A stretch of DNA of 64,000 nt from CALVZT01 sp964368755 (GTDB lineage Bacteria > Bacillota > Clostridia > Christensenellales > UBA1242): assembly GCA_964368755.1 (NCBI GenBank), contig CAYJCR010000001.1, positions 62,001 through 126,000 of the forward strand, given 5' to 3'. The notes under the pieces are model-generated. The model made no database searches. It saw nothing but the letters and a program-made list of their open reading frames with translations, and had not been told where the DNA came from. The position numbers and the translations under genes are program-made. Below, piece after piece: positions 25,409-35,391 of the stretch. Numbering within the stretch: the stretch's first letter is position 1; every line of letters begins with the position of its first letter.

Positions 25409-26683
25409 TTACAAATTGTTATTCTCTTTCAAGAACTTAAGTATCTTATTGAGAAGTATTCCGTTCTCCATGTATGCAAGTTGTTCATCATTAAGTTGCT
25501 TTTTGAGTTCTTGCATTGTTACTTTCTTATCCTTATTCTCATTGTATTTGTCAAGGATATCTTTCTCTTCAACGGTAATTTTCTCTACTTCGATGAGCTT
25601 CTCAAGAGTAAGACGTGTTCTGACTGTCATCTTGGCATCTTCTTCACGTGATTTCTTGAGATCATCAAGAGTCATTCCCATATATTTGACATAATCATCA
25701 AGTTTCAAACCTTGATAGCTAAGTCTGTATTCAAAGTCTTGAATATAGTCTTCAACTTGTCTTTTGATAAGAACTTCTGGAATCTCAACCTTTGTGTTGT
25801 TGGCAATAGTATCGATTAGTTCTTGTTCTTGCTCGTGTTGAGCCTTCTTCTCAGCAGTATCGGTAAGTTTCTTCTTAATGTCTGCTTTGAGTTCTGCAAG
25901 AGTGTTGAATTCGCTAGAGTCTTCTGCAAACTTATCATCTAGTTCTGGCAATACTTTGACCTTAATGTCTTTGACTGTAACTGCGAATACTGCTGGCTTA
26001 CCTTTCAAGCTCTCTACGTGATAGTTAGCAGGGAAGGATACCTTAACATCTTTGGATTCGCCCTTCTTCATACCAACGATTTGGTCTTCAAAAGTATCGA
26101 TGAAACTGTGTGAACCTAGTTCTAACTCATAATCTTTGGCTGTACCACCATCGAACTTAACACCATCTATACTTCCTTCGAAGTCTATAACAGCATAATC
26201 TCCAAGCTTTGCAGCGTCTTCTGTCTCAACAAATCTTGCACGAGAAGCAACCATCTTGTCAAGTTCGGCTTGGACTTCCTTTGCAGATACTTTGACTTCT
26301 TTCTTGGCAATAGTAAGACCTTTGTATTGACCAAGTTCGACTGGTGGCTTACTGTCTACTACTGCTATCATAGTGATACCCTTATCGCTAAGATCTTTGA
26401 TATCAATCTGAGGAACATCAAGAGGTTCAATCTCTTTGTGTTCGTCAAGTACTTTGAAATAATGTTTGTAAAAACATCCATCAATGGCATCTTCGAAGAA
26501 AACTCCGACACCATAATTCTTCTCTATTATTGCACGAGGAGCTTTGCCTTTGCGGAAACCTTGGATATTGTATTTGCCTTTTGTCTTCTGGTAAGCCGCT
26601 TCAATAGCATCTTCCCATTCTTTGGCATCCAAAGTCATATTGATTGTGTATTGATTGTTTTTGTTGTCTATAGTATATTTCAT
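25409..26683 (-). CDS. tig: Trigger factor
   Basis: A 424-aa ribosome-associated chaperone and peptidyl-prolyl isomerase. The ribosome-binding loop contains the signature GFRKGKAPR (about 43-51), followed by the FKBP-type PPIase domain (about 150-240) and a long helical C-terminal chaperone region. It binds nascent chains at ribosomal protein L23. First gene of the tig-clpP-clpX-engB operon, so folding and degradation are produced together. AAGGAGATAATA precedes the ATG. Confidence 0.96.
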   Translation of the reverse strand: MKYTIDNKNNQYTINMTLDAKEWEDAIEAAYQKTKGKYNIQGFRKGKAPRAIIEKNYGVGVFFEDAIDGCFYKHYFKVLDEHKEIEPLDVPQIDIKDLSDKGITMIAVVDSKPPVELGQYKGLTIAKKEVKVSAKEVQAELDKMVASRARFVETEDAAKLGDYAVIDFEGSIDGVKFDGGTAKDYELELGSHSFIDTFEDQIVGMKKGESKDVKVSFPANYHVESLKGKPAVFAVTVKDIKVKVLPELDDKFAEDSSEFNTLAELKADIKKKLTDTAEKKAQHEQEQELIDTIANNTKVEIPEVLIKRQVEDYIQDFEYRLSYQGLKLDDYVKYMGMTLDDLKKSREEDAKMTVRTRLTLEKLIEVEKITVEEKDILDKYNENKDKKVTMQELKKQLNDEQLAYMENGILLNKILKFLKENNNL

Positions 26684-26713
26684 TATTATCTCCTTTTTAA
26701 TTAAAGCGTGTTA

Positions 26714-26742
26714 AGTATATCACGAAAAAATTTTTTTTTCAA
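26714..26742 (-). promoter_or_regulatory. Promoter of the tig-clpP-clpX-engB operon
   Basis: On the minus strand TTGAAA (26742-26737), 17-bp spacer, TATACT (26719-26714), about 30 bp before the tig ATG. I see no CtsR-type GGTCAAA direct repeat. Confidence 0.65.
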
Positions 26743-26885
26743 GTTATTTATGACTTACACTAAGTATTTAGTATAAAAAAATATATTTATATGGCAGTTT
26801 TTGATGACATAGTTACTATTCGATTATTTATCGCACAACTTTTTGACAAAGCGCATCTATTAATCACTTGATTTTGGAGAGTAAA

Positions 26886-27602
26886 ATGTGTAATAATGTT
26901 GATATGAGACAAAGACTTTATGCTATAAGTGACTTGCACTTATCTATCAACAATCCTAAGCCTATGGATATCTTCGGTGGCAATTGGGAGAACTATGTAG
27001 ATAGAATAGTTGCAGATTGGAATAAAAAGGTCAAAGATAATGACATAGTCATCATCGCAGGAGACATCAGTTGGGCTATGAAACTCCCTGATGCAGTTCC
27101 TGACCTTGAGTTTATTGGTAAGCTCAAAGGTTACAAGATTATTATCAAGGGCAATCACGAGTATTGGTGGGGGACAATAAGTAACGTAAGGAAAGTCTTG
27201 CCAGACAAAATGTATGCTTTGCAGAACGATAGTATGAAACTTGGCAAATACATATTCTGTGGTAGTCGTGGTTGGACGCTTCCTGAGAAGCGAGCGCTCA
27301 AAGAAGAAGACCAAAAGATATTGGATAGAGAAGTAATAAGGCTAGATATGTCGCTCAAACAAGCAACAATGCTTCGTACGAAGAAAGAAAAGGTTGTTTG
27401 CATTATGCACTATCCTCCATTCAACAGCACAAAAGCCTCATCACCTTTTACAGAAGTGATAGAGAAGTATGGAGTTAAGCGTGTAGTATATGGCCACTTG
27501 CACGGCAAGAGCATATGTACACTTATTCATAAGCATAATGGTGTGACGTATTACCTCACTAGTTGCGATAAAGTGGACAACAAACTCGTTAGAATCAAAT
27601 AG
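26886..27602 (+). CDS. Calcineurin-like metallophosphoesterase
   Basis: A 238-aa phosphoesterase with the metal-binding set SDLHLS (D16, H18), GDISW (D60), GNHEYWW (N90, H91), MHYPPF and GHLHG. GGAGAG at 26874-26879 selects the ATG at 26886 over an upstream TTG in frame at 26868. Substrate unknown; related clostridial proteins sit near cell-division genes as here. It is separated from mraZ by an operator-bearing intergenic region, so it is not part of the dcw transcript. Confidence 0.88.
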   Translation: MCNNVDMRQRLYAISDLHLSINNPKPMDIFGGNWENYVDRIVADWNKKVKDNDIVIIAGDISWAMKLPDAVPDLEFIGKLKGYKIIIKGNHEYWWGTISNVRKVLPDKMYALQNDSMKLGKYIFCGSRGWTLPEKRALKEEDQKILDREVIRLDMSLKQATMLRTKKEKVVCIMHYPPFNSTKASSPFTEVIEKYGVKRVVYGHLHGKSICTLIHKHNGVTYYLTSCDKVDNKLVRIK

Positions 27603-27670
27603 TTGAATGATGAATGGACAGAGCTAGGGAATGGCTCTGTTTTTTATTTTTTTCTATTTTTTTTGAAAAA

Positions 27671-27713
27671 GTGGTCAAAAGTGGTTGGAAGTGGTCAAAA
27701 AAAGTTGTATACT
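27671..27713 (+). promoter_or_regulatory. mraZ promoter with MraZ operator
   Basis: Three 10-bp direct repeats, GTGGTCAAAA, GTGGTTGGAA and GTGGTCAAAA, occupy 27671-27700. The -35 TTGGAA (27685-27690) lies inside the second repeat. A 17-bp spacer leads to TATACT (27708-27713). GTGG units at 10-bp spacing are the known binding site of the MraZ ring, so the dcw operon is probably autorepressed by MraZ. Confidence 0.88.
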
Positions 27714-27734
27714 ATGTGCAACAAGGAGGGGTCT

Positions 27735-28160
27735 ATGTTCGTTGGAGAGTACTTTCATCAAATAGATGAAAAGAATCGTCTTCGTATTCCAAGCAAGCTT
27801 CGCAAAGACTTGGGCGAATGTACTATTGTCAAAGGTGGCAATGGCTGTCTTTATCTATTACCTTCTTGTGAAGTTTCCAAAGTGATGGACAAGATTGACA
27901 ATATCCCTATGTATAGCCCAGCCCAACAATCTCTTAGAGCATTATTCTCTTCGGCTTGTATTATAGAAGAAGATGGACAAGGAAGGTTTTTGCTTCCAGC
28001 AAGCCTCAAAGCTTTTGCTGGAATAGTCAAAGATGTCGTATTCGTTGGAGTTGGAGCAAGGTGTGAGTTGTGGGCACAAGAGAGGTGGACAAAATACATC
28101 GATGCTTGCAACAAAGATTTTGATAGTATAACAAAAGAGTTGAATGATTATGGAGTATAA
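27735..28160 (+). CDS. mraZ: Transcriptional regulator MraZ
   Basis: A 141-aa protein with two SpoVT/AbrB-like beta modules, each with the DxxGR-type turn: DEKNRLRIP near the start and EDGQGRFLLP midway. MraZ forms rings that bind repeated GTGG boxes at the start of the dcw cluster. AAGGAGGGG at about 27723-27731 fixes the start at 27735; the open frame extends further upstream but without an RBS. Coding end overlaps rsmH by 17 bp. Confidence 0.95.
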   Translation: MFVGEYFHQIDEKNRLRIPSKLRKDLGECTIVKGGNGCLYLLPSCEVSKVMDKIDNIPMYSPAQQSLRALFSSACIIEEDGQGRFLLPASLKAFAGIVKDVVFVGVGARCELWAQERWTKYIDACNKDFDSITKELNDYGV

Positions 28161-29082
28161 GCATATTCCGATAATGTTGTCCGAATGTATCGAGGGCTTG
28201 AACATATCGCCTAATGGCATATATGTTGATGCGACGCTTGGTGGTGGTGGACATAGCAAAGAGATAGTCAAGAGGTTGTCATGTCAAGGCACATTCATTG
28301 GTATTGACAAAGACAAAGAGGCTATAGAAGTATCTAAGACAAGGCTAGTTGGAGATTGCAACAAGATATTTGTATGTGATGCTTATGAGAACTTTGCCAA
28401 TATATTGCAAGAGAATGGTATAGACAAAGTTGATGGTATATTGGTGGACTTGGGAGTATCATCATATCAACTAGACAATGCAGATAGGGGATTCTCTTAT
28501 ATGCATGATGGCAAGTTAGATATGAGAATGGATACAACTCAAGCCTTATCAGCATATGAAGTAGTTAATGAATATGAAGAAAAGGAACTTGTAGATATTT
28601 TCTTCAAGTTCGGCGAAGAGCAATTCGCTAGAAGTATTGCAAGGAATATAGTTAAGACAAGGGCAGACAAACCTATCGAGACCACACAAGGACTTGTCAA
28701 GATAATAGAGAGAAGTATTCCAAGCAAAATGCTACATACTGGTAGCAACCCAAGCAAAAAAGTTTTTCAGGCGATCAGAATAGAAGTCAATGGAGAACTT
28801 GTTGGGTTAGAGAAGACCCTTACAGATATGATTGACCATTTGAAATTCGGTGGAAGATTGTGCGTGATATCCTTTCATTCCTTGGAAGACAGGATAGTCA
28901 AGACAATATTTAAGACAGAAGCAACCGATTGTATTTGCCCAAAAGACTTGCCAATATGTGTGTGTCACCACAAAGCAAGGATTAAGTTGATTACCAAGAA
29001 ATACCTTTCGCCAACTCCAGAAGAACTCAGCGTGAATAAGCGAAGTGCTTCAAGCAAACTTAGGATTGCAGAGAGGGTATAA
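28144..29082 (+). CDS. rsmH: 16S rRNA m4C1402 methyltransferase RsmH (MraW)
   Basis: A 312-aa SAM-dependent methyltransferase with ATLGGGGHSKEI as the SAM-binding loop, DGILVDLGVSSYQLD and a C-terminal ISFHSLEDRIVK segment characteristic of RsmH. It methylates N4 of C1402 in the 16S rRNA P-site region. Two ATG codons six bases apart (28144, 28150) are possible starts; both overlap mraZ. Second gene of the dcw cluster, the usual position. Confidence 0.95.
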   Translation: MIMEYKHIPIMLSECIEGLNISPNGIYVDATLGGGGHSKEIVKRLSCQGTFIGIDKDKEAIEVSKTRLVGDCNKIFVCDAYENFANILQENGIDKVDGILVDLGVSSYQLDNADRGFSYMHDGKLDMRMDTTQALSAYEVVNEYEEKELVDIFFKFGEEQFARSIARNIVKTRADKPIETTQGLVKIIERSIPSKMLHTGSNPSKKVFQAIRIEVNGELVGLEKTLTDMIDHLKFGGRLCVISFHSLEDRIVKTIFKTEATDCICPKDLPICVCHHKARIKLITKKYLSPTPEELSVNKRSASSKLRIAERV

Positions 29083-29117
29083 CAGTTCTAATCTTATAAG
29101 GAGGAGAGTATAATATT

Positions 29118-29717
29118 ATGTCAGTAGATAATGAAATATTGATAAAGAAAGACGAGCCAGCAGTTACTAGCAAGTCAATTAGCGATATTACACAAGTTGC
29201 GAATGAACAGCTTGCGAAGTTTGATTCGACATATCGTGCTCCCGACTTGTCTAAATTGTTGGTTACTGAGAAAAAACTTGAAGAAGAGATAGGTCAACCA
29301 TTATTTGAGTTGGACTTAGATAATTCTCAAGATGAAGAAAAAGATAAGACTCAAGTTTCTCATCAATCAGCAGCATTGACTTTGACTTTGAAAGCAAAGC
29401 TTATCATTGGAGTTACCGCTGTGATTATGGTTCTACTAAGTGCATTATTGATATACAATGCCACTCTCATATCTAAGTATAAAGGTGATATTGCTTATAA
29501 TACCGAAGTATTACAAGTAGAGCAAGAGAGATTGAATGGGCTTATGGAACAATTAGAGGGCTTGAATACTCAATCGGCCACAGACTTAGGATTAAGTGAG
29601 ACAACCAATAGAATAAGTCTTCCAAAACTTGAGAAGTTGTCAAGAACAGAGTATACAGAAGATAGCAATTGGTTCGATGCCATATGTGAATTCTTTTCAT
29701 CAATACTCGGAGGTTAG
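29118..29717 (+). CDS. FtsL-like bitopic division protein (positional)
   Basis: A 199-aa protein: cytoplasmic acidic N-terminus of about 90 residues, one membrane segment at about 93-114, then a predicted coiled coil (about 115-150) with regularly spaced Leu/Val, and a short outer tail. FtsL has the same plan and always sits between rsmH and ftsI, as here. FtsL scaffolds FtsW/FtsI activation in the divisome. Sequence identity to known FtsL cannot be judged by eye and the N-terminus is longer than usual, so the call rests on topology and position. AGGAGGAG precedes the ATG. Confidence 0.6.
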   Translation: MSVDNEILIKKDEPAVTSKSISDITQVANEQLAKFDSTYRAPDLSKLLVTEKKLEEEIGQPLFELDLDNSQDEEKDKTQVSHQSAALTLTLKAKLIIGVTAVIMVLLSALLIYNATLISKYKGDIAYNTEVLQVEQERLNGLMEQLEGLNTQSATDLGLSETTNRISLPKLEKLSRTEYTEDSNWFDAICEFFSSILGG

Positions 29718-29745
29718 TTCTTTTGATATATAATGAGGTTGCTCA

Positions 29746-31656
29746 TTGCATCTAGAATATTCGATATTTTCGTTACAAAAGAGGTTACTTGCATTTATTT
29801 GCATAGTGACCTTTATTTTTTGTTCACTAGTTGTTAGATTGTTCTACTTGCAAGGTTTGAGTAGAGGAAGTCTTATGGAAAAGGCCAGTGGACAATGGAC
29901 AAGGTCTCTGCCAATAGTGGCTTCACGTGGCAAGATTGTTGACAGGAATGGGGCTACACTAGCAGTCAGTTATACGACTTATAATGTCTATGTGAGACCT
30001 CGCAATGTTGTAGACAAAGAAGATGTTGCTAGGCATTTGTCTGCAATCTTAGGATTGGACTACAACAAGGTGTATGAGAAGATACTCTTTGCTAGTTCAT
30101 CAGAAGTGTTGGTGAAGATGCAAGTGCAGGAAGAGCAGATTCGAGAGATAATAACTGCTAACAAAAAAGGCATATATATAGGCATCACTACTGATAGGTA
30201 TTATCCATATGCGAACGCATTGAGTCAAGTGCTTGGTTATACGACAATAGACAATGTAGGACAATCAGGGCTAGAACTGTATTATAACAAATACTTGACA
30301 GGTATCAATGGTTCAAGTTCGGTGCAGAGTGATGTCAAAGGCATAGAACTTGGCAATACAACTGATGAGTATATAGATGCTATAGACGGACTCGATCTCA
30401 CACTTACAATAGATATCAATCTTCAACAGATTGTAGAAAAAGCTCTGAATGATCTTACTCAACTCCATAAACCAAAATCCTCATATGCTGTTGTTATGTC
30501 TCCCAAGACAGGACAGATACTTGCAATGGCGATGAATCCCTCTCTAGACAACAACAACTTACCAAGGGATAATGTATCCGAACTATTTGCATTGTCAAAG
30601 AACTCGATGATCGTTGATGTATATGAACCAGGGTCTACATTCAAGATACTCACAACGGCGGCGGCACTTGACCAGAAGGTAACAAGCACCAAGGATATGT
30701 TCTATGATCCAGGATATAAGATAGTAGATGGGCAGAAGATTAAGTGTTGGAGAACTATTGGCCATGGTAGTGAGAATCTTGTTGAAGGCTTCTGCAACTC
30801 GTGTAATACGGTGTTTATGGAGTTAGCTCTTAGACTTGGCAAAGACAGATTGTATCAATACTTGCGCAATTTTGGGCTAGGAGCACCTACTGGAGTCGAT
30901 TTCTTAGGAGAAAGTGGAGGAATCCTCATGGACATAGATAGTGTGCAGAATGTTGACCTTGCAAGAATAGGATTTGGGCAGGCAGTAGCGGTGACACCTC
31001 TTCAACTTGTAACAGGCATAAGTTGTGCACTCAATGGCGGTACTAGATATGTGCCATATTTTGTGCAAAACATCTCATCAAGCGATGGTGTAGTCAACAA
31101 AAGTGTAACGCCTACTGTTGTTAAGAATAACGTTGTATCACAAGCAGTATCTGATACTCTCAATATGATGATGGAAGAAGTCGTAAGTGTTAGGGGTGGC
31201 AAGAACTCATTTGTCGAAGGTTATGCAATCGGAGGCAAGACAGGTACAGCCCAAAAGTACGAGAACGGTGTTGTTGCAAGTGGCAAGTATATATCGAGTT
31301 TTGTTGGGACATATCCCGCCTCTAATCCAGAATATGTGCTTTTGCTTTGTGTTAATGAACCAAGTGTCGGAGGGTATTATGGTAGTGTTGTTGCAAGCCC
31401 TTTTGGCAAACAAATATTCAAAGGCTTGTTCGAATATATGAACATCATGCCTAGCGATGTTGCTTCTGTAAGCAAAACTATTGTGCCTAACCTTGTAGGG
31501 CTGACTATCACACAGGCATATATCGAACTCAATAGACTTGGATTGCATTTTGAAGTTGATGGCGAAGAAGGTGTGGTGGTAGAGCAGTTCCCTTCACCAG
31601 ATACCGAGGTATTAGATGGCAGTACAATATTGATCACAATGGGAGGTAAGAGTTGA
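29746..31656 (+). CDS. Class B penicillin-binding protein with PASTA domain (FtsI/SpoVD type)
   Basis: A 636-aa transpeptidase that crosslinks peptidoglycan. It has an N-terminal membrane anchor (about 13-35), a dimerisation domain with RGKIVDRNG (61-69), and the transpeptidase domain with S297-x-x-K300 (PGSTFK), S352-x-N354 (SCN) and K498-T-G500. One PASTA domain follows at about 566-634. The start is TTG at 29746 with GAGG seven bases upstream. Position in the dcw cluster suggests the septal FtsI role, while the PASTA tail is shared with SpoVD, the spore cortex enzyme; sequence alone does not separate them, and one gene may serve both. Confidence 0.93.
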   Translation: MHLEYSIFSLQKRLLAFICIVTFIFCSLVVRLFYLQGLSRGSLMEKASGQWTRSLPIVASRGKIVDRNGATLAVSYTTYNVYVRPRNVVDKEDVARHLSAILGLDYNKVYEKILFASSSEVLVKMQVQEEQIREIITANKKGIYIGITTDRYYPYANALSQVLGYTTIDNVGQSGLELYYNKYLTGINGSSSVQSDVKGIELGNTTDEYIDAIDGLDLTLTIDINLQQIVEKALNDLTQLHKPKSSYAVVMSPKTGQILAMAMNPSLDNNNLPRDNVSELFALSKNSMIVDVYEPGSTFKILTTAAALDQKVTSTKDMFYDPGYKIVDGQKIKCWRTIGHGSENLVEGFCNSCNTVFMELALRLGKDRLYQYLRNFGLGAPTGVDFLGESGGILMDIDSVQNVDLARIGFGQAVAVTPLQLVTGISCALNGGTRYVPYFVQNISSSDGVVNKSVTPTVVKNNVVSQAVSDTLNMMMEEVVSVRGGKNSFVEGYAIGGKTGTAQKYENGVVASGKYISSFVGTYPASNPEYVLLLCVNEPSVGGYYGSVVASPFGKQIFKGLFEYMNIMPSDVASVSKTIVPNLVGLTITQAYIELNRLGLHFEVDGEEGVVVEQFPSPDTEVLDGSTILITMGGKS

Positions 31657-33062
31657 AGTTATCAGAGTTGTTGAAAGGGGTAGATGTCATTGAGACAAAA
31701 GGAGATATGTCATGTGAGATATTATCTCTTAGTCACAATGATTGTGCAGATGAACATATGCTACACTTTTGTTACAAAGGAGTAAATGTTGATGGACATA
31801 ACTATTATGTTGAAGCAATCAAGAAGGGTGCTGTTGCTTTTGTTGTAGAGAAGTTGCTCGATACTGATCTACCTCAGGTACTTGTCGCAAGTAGTAGACA
31901 GGCAATGTCGGTGATATGTAGTAATTACTTTGGTAATCCATCAAAAAATCTCAAGCTTATAGGTATAACAGGCACAAACGGAAAGACAACTTGTAGTTAT
32001 ATTATCAGTAGTATCTTGCGTTGCAATGGTTATAGAGTTGGAGTAATAGGAACAAACGGTTATACAATATTTGGACTCAAATATCCATTGAACCTCACAA
32101 CCCCTGATCCATATCAATTGCAAGAGATATTGTCCAAGATGAGTATCTCAGGTATAGAATATGTTGTAATGGAAGTCTCTGCACATGCTATCGCTCTTGC
32201 CAAAACATATGGTATGGAGTTTGTGATAGGTGCATTCACCAATCTAACACAAGACCACTTGGATTTTTTTGGTACAATGGACAACTATGCTGAGACAAAA
32301 AAACAATTTTTGATGCAATGCAAAAATGCAATTATAAATATTGATGATGAATATGCCAAGTATTGGACAAGGGAAGTTCCACATTGTCTTACGTATGGAC
32401 ATAATGTGTCGGATTATAGAATAAAAAGCACAAAAGTATCACTAAAAGGCTGTTCTTTTGTTCTTGGTGAAAAGAAACGATATTGGTCTAACCTAATAGG
32501 TGAGTTCAATATATACAATCTTGCTTGCTCCATTGCTGTTGCTAAGTTATGCCATTGTTCAGAGTCTAGCATTCGCACGGCGATCAAAAACATCTATGTT
32601 GATGGCCGATTTAACATATTACCTGTCAAAAAAAATGTTGTCATAGACTACGCACATACACCAGATGGCTTGGAGAAGATACTACTTACCGCTCGTACCT
32701 TGTGCAAGGGGAAGATAATCACAGTGTTCGGCTGTGGTGGAGATAGAGATAAAGGCAAAAGATCCAAGATGGGCAAGATTGCTTCAATGCTCTCTGATAC
32801 TATTGTTGTGACAAGTGATAATCCTAGATACGAAGGTCCTATGGATATTATAAATAATATTCTATCGGGCATAATCAAAGGCAGGGAAGTGTCCGTTATC
32901 GAAGATAGAAGTCAAGCGATACATTATGCGTTGAGTATTGCCTCTACCAAAGATCTCGTGCTGATATGTGGGAAAGGTGCTGAAGACTATCAAGATGTTA
33001 TGGGACAGAAAAAGCATTTTGTAGATAGAGAAGAAGTATTAAAATATTTTCAAATAAGGTAA
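31653..33062 (+). CDS. murE: UDP-MurNAc-tripeptide synthetase MurE (meso-DAP type)
   Basis: A 469-aa Mur ligase that adds the third stem-peptide residue to UDP-MurNAc-L-Ala-D-Glu. The P-loop ITGTNGKTT is at about 105-113, and D389-N390-P391-R392 is the motif that selects meso-diaminopimelate rather than lysine. The start is a TTG overlapping the PBP stop by 4 bp, with GGGAGG upstream. murF, which normally follows, is missing here: mraY begins 3 bp after the stop. Confidence 0.95.
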   Translation: MKLSELLKGVDVIETKGDMSCEILSLSHNDCADEHMLHFCYKGVNVDGHNYYVEAIKKGAVAFVVEKLLDTDLPQVLVASSRQAMSVICSNYFGNPSKNLKLIGITGTNGKTTCSYIISSILRCNGYRVGVIGTNGYTIFGLKYPLNLTTPDPYQLQEILSKMSISGIEYVVMEVSAHAIALAKTYGMEFVIGAFTNLTQDHLDFFGTMDNYAETKKQFLMQCKNAIINIDDEYAKYWTREVPHCLTYGHNVSDYRIKSTKVSLKGCSFVLGEKKRYWSNLIGEFNIYNLACSIAVAKLCHCSESSIRTAIKNIYVDGRFNILPVKKNVVIDYAHTPDGLEKILLTARTLCKGKIITVFGCGGDRDKGKRSKMGKIASMLSDTIVVTSDNPRYEGPMDIINNILSGIIKGREVSVIEDRSQAIHYALSIASTKDLVLICGKGAEDYQDVMGQKKHFVDREEVLKYFQIR

Positions 33063-33065
33063 TCT

Positions 33066-34055
33066 ATGAATAATTTTTTGTTAGCATTATTGATGTCTTT
33101 TGTGATAGCAGTGGCATTATCTCCACTAGTGATCAGGTTAACAAAAAGACTCAAATTCGGTCAGAATATCTTGCATTATGTGGAGTCTCATTCGGGCAAA
33201 CAAGGCACTCCTACTATGGGTGGGATAATATTTATACTGTCTACCGTAATAGTATCTCTATGCTTCTACAATAACAATTTTAATCTTGCAGGGTTAGTCA
33301 TCATTGTCTTTGTGGGGTATGCAATACTTGGATTCCTTGATGATTATCTCAAGATTAAGTTCAAGACAAACCTTGGGCTTAGGGCTTATCAAAAAGTCAT
33401 TGGACAAGTTGGTCTTGCCCTTATTGTCGGGGTATATATGTATCTCAATCCTCTTGTTAGTTCCGTCAGTTTGCCTTTCAGTACAATAATGTTTCGTCTT
33501 GGAGTTTTTATCATCCCATATGCGATATTTATTATGGTGGCAGCTTCCAATAGTGTCAATTTGACCGATGGGCTAGATGGACTTGCTGGCGGGGTCAGTT
33601 GTGTGTTCTTTGCAAGTATGGGTGTCATCATCTATTTGTTCTCAGGTAGAAGAGATATTGACTCTCAATGGGTTGAACAACTCAGGAGTCTGATTGTTGT
33701 TTGTGGTGCAGTATGTGGTGGCTTGTTGGGATTTTTATGTTTTAATAGTTATAAGGCAAAGATATTCATGGGAGACACAGGCTCTCTCAGTCTTGGAAGT
33801 CTTGTTGGAACAGTTGGGTTATTGAGTGGACAAAGCCTATATATTCCTATCATTGGATTGATGTTCGTATTGTCAAGTGTATCGGTTATTATGCAAGTTT
33901 TGTATTACAAAAAAACACATAAAAGAATATTTTTAATGGCACCTCTTCATCATCATTTTGAACAAAAAGGTTGTAATGAAAGCAAGATAGTTACCATATA
34001 TATTGTTATAACTATATTGCTAGGAGTAGGGTGTATCCTTCTCAATTGCTTGTAG
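33066..34055 (+). CDS. mraY: Phospho-MurNAc-pentapeptide translocase MraY
   Basis: A 329-aa integral membrane enzyme with about ten hydrophobic segments that transfers phospho-MurNAc-pentapeptide to undecaprenyl phosphate, forming lipid I. Diagnostic motifs: GTPTMGGIIF near the N-terminus, FLDDYLK (acidic pair), NSVNLTDGLDGLAGG and the C-terminal MAPLHHHFE. Full length. 3 bp after murE. Confidence 0.96.
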   Translation: MNNFLLALLMSFVIAVALSPLVIRLTKRLKFGQNILHYVESHSGKQGTPTMGGIIFILSTVIVSLCFYNNNFNLAGLVIIVFVGYAILGFLDDYLKIKFKTNLGLRAYQKVIGQVGLALIVGVYMYLNPLVSSVSLPFSTIMFRLGVFIIPYAIFIMVAASNSVNLTDGLDGLAGGVSCVFFASMGVIIYLFSGRRDIDSQWVEQLRSLIVVCGAVCGGLLGFLCFNSYKAKIFMGDTGSLSLGSLVGTVGLLSGQSLYIPIIGLMFVLSSVSVIMQVLYYKKTHKRIFLMAPLHHHFEQKGCNESKIVTIYIVITILLGVGCILLNCL

Positions 34056-34065
34056 GAGGTAAAGT

Positions 34066-35391
34066 GTGAAATATAACAAAATATTGGTCTATGGACTTGG
34101 CAGAAGTGGAATAAGTGTAGTCAACATGTTGAGTGAACAAAAACATCTGCTATTTTTGTACGATGACAACCCAAGCGTTATGAATGAATGGAAAGACAAG
34201 TGGGCAAGTCGCCCAAACATATTCTTTGTAAAGAAACTTACCAAAGTCATCATAGACAATATGAGTATGATTGTATTGAGTCCTGGCGTAAAGATATCTA
34301 GTATCATTAAGTACGCAATACTCCAAGGCAAAGATGTCTTATCTGAACTTGAACTTGGATACAGAAGTTGTAATAATACATTTGTAGCAATAACTGGAAC
34401 AAATGGTAAGACAACTACGACCAAATTACTTGGAGACATATATTCGTATGCAAGGCGAAAAGTATCTGTTGTGGGCAATATTGGGGTGCCTGTTTGTAGT
34501 CTTATCAACAAGGCAACAAAACATGATACTTTTGTGTGTGAAGTGAGCAGTTTTCAGTTAGAAAGCACACACAGTTTCAAGCCACATATTTGTGCTATTA
34601 CCAATATTACTGCCGATCATCTTGATAGGCATGGGAGTATATACAACTACACCAATGTCAAGTATAAGATAACTGCAAGGCAGGGAAAGAAAGATTACAT
34701 AGTACTCAATAACAATCTTAGACATAACCGACTAGTAACAATGGCAAAAAAATATTATTTTGGTTTCGAAAAATGCCGTGGTGCATATGTTGATGACGGC
34801 AAAATCTACTTTTGTCACAAGAAGAGCAAGTACATTATGGACCTATCGGACATCAAATTGCTTGGAAGACACAATATAGAGAATGTATTATGTGCTGTTG
34901 CTTGTGCGTGTCTCGATGGCATCAAACCGAAGTTTATCAGACAGGCAGTTGTCAACTTTGTTGCTCCACATCATAGACTTGAAGTAGTGGACACTATCAA
35001 TGGCATAGACTTCATCAATGATAGCAAGGCAACCAATATTGACTCTTGTATCAGAGCTGTCAGAAGCATATCTGATCCGATAATTCTTCTGCTTGGTGGT
35101 AGTGATAAGGGCGAAGACTTTGCCCAACTATTCGACAATTTGCCTGAGAATATTAGGGCTATAATTGTTACAGGGGAGACTGCTGACAAAATCGTGCAAG
35201 CCTCACATACGCATACTCTTATCAAAGCAGAAAATCTTCGAAGTGCTGTAAAAAAAGCTTATGATATAGCGCATATCGGAGATAAAGTATTGTTATCTCC
35301 CGCTTGTGCTAGTTTTGATGAGTTCGTAAGCTATGCAGATAGGGGACAGAAGTTTGTACAATATGTGGGAGAATTGAGTCTTGAAAAATAA
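34066..35391 (+). CDS. murD: UDP-MurNAc-L-alanine:D-glutamate ligase MurD
   Basis: A 441-aa cytoplasmic Mur ligase. N-terminal Rossmann start (ILVYGLGRSGIS), central P-loop ITGTNGKTTTTK, NITADHLDRH and a C-terminal NDSKATN motif, all typical of MurD. The start is GTG with AGGAGGT six bases upstream. Its end overlaps ftsW by 11 bp. Confidence 0.95.
   Translation: MKYNKILVYGLGRSGISVVNMLSEQKHLLFLYDDNPSVMNEWKDKWASRPNIFFVKKLTKVIIDNMSMIVLSPGVKISSIIKYAILQGKDVLSELELGYRSCNNTFVAITGTNGKTTTTKLLGDIYSYARRKVSVVGNIGVPVCSLINKATKHDTFVCEVSSFQLESTHSFKPHICAITNITADHLDRHGSIYNYTNVKYKITARQGKKDYIVLNNNLRHNRLVTMAKKYYFGFEKCRGAYVDDGKIYFCHKKSKYIMDLSDIKLLGRHNIENVLCAVACACLDGIKPKFIRQAVVNFVAPHHRLEVVDTINGIDFINDSKATNIDSCIRAVRSISDPIILLLGGSDKGEDFAQLFDNLPENIRAIIVTGETADKIVQASHTHTLIKAENLRSAVKKAYDIAHIGDKVLLSPACASFDEFVSYADRGQKFVQYVGELSLEK

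Noticed and set aside
22945..26683. CtsR-type control of the clp genes
   Set aside because: No tandem GGTCAAA heptamers occur near the tig or clpP starts; the promoter is an ordinary TTGAAA-N17-TATACT.
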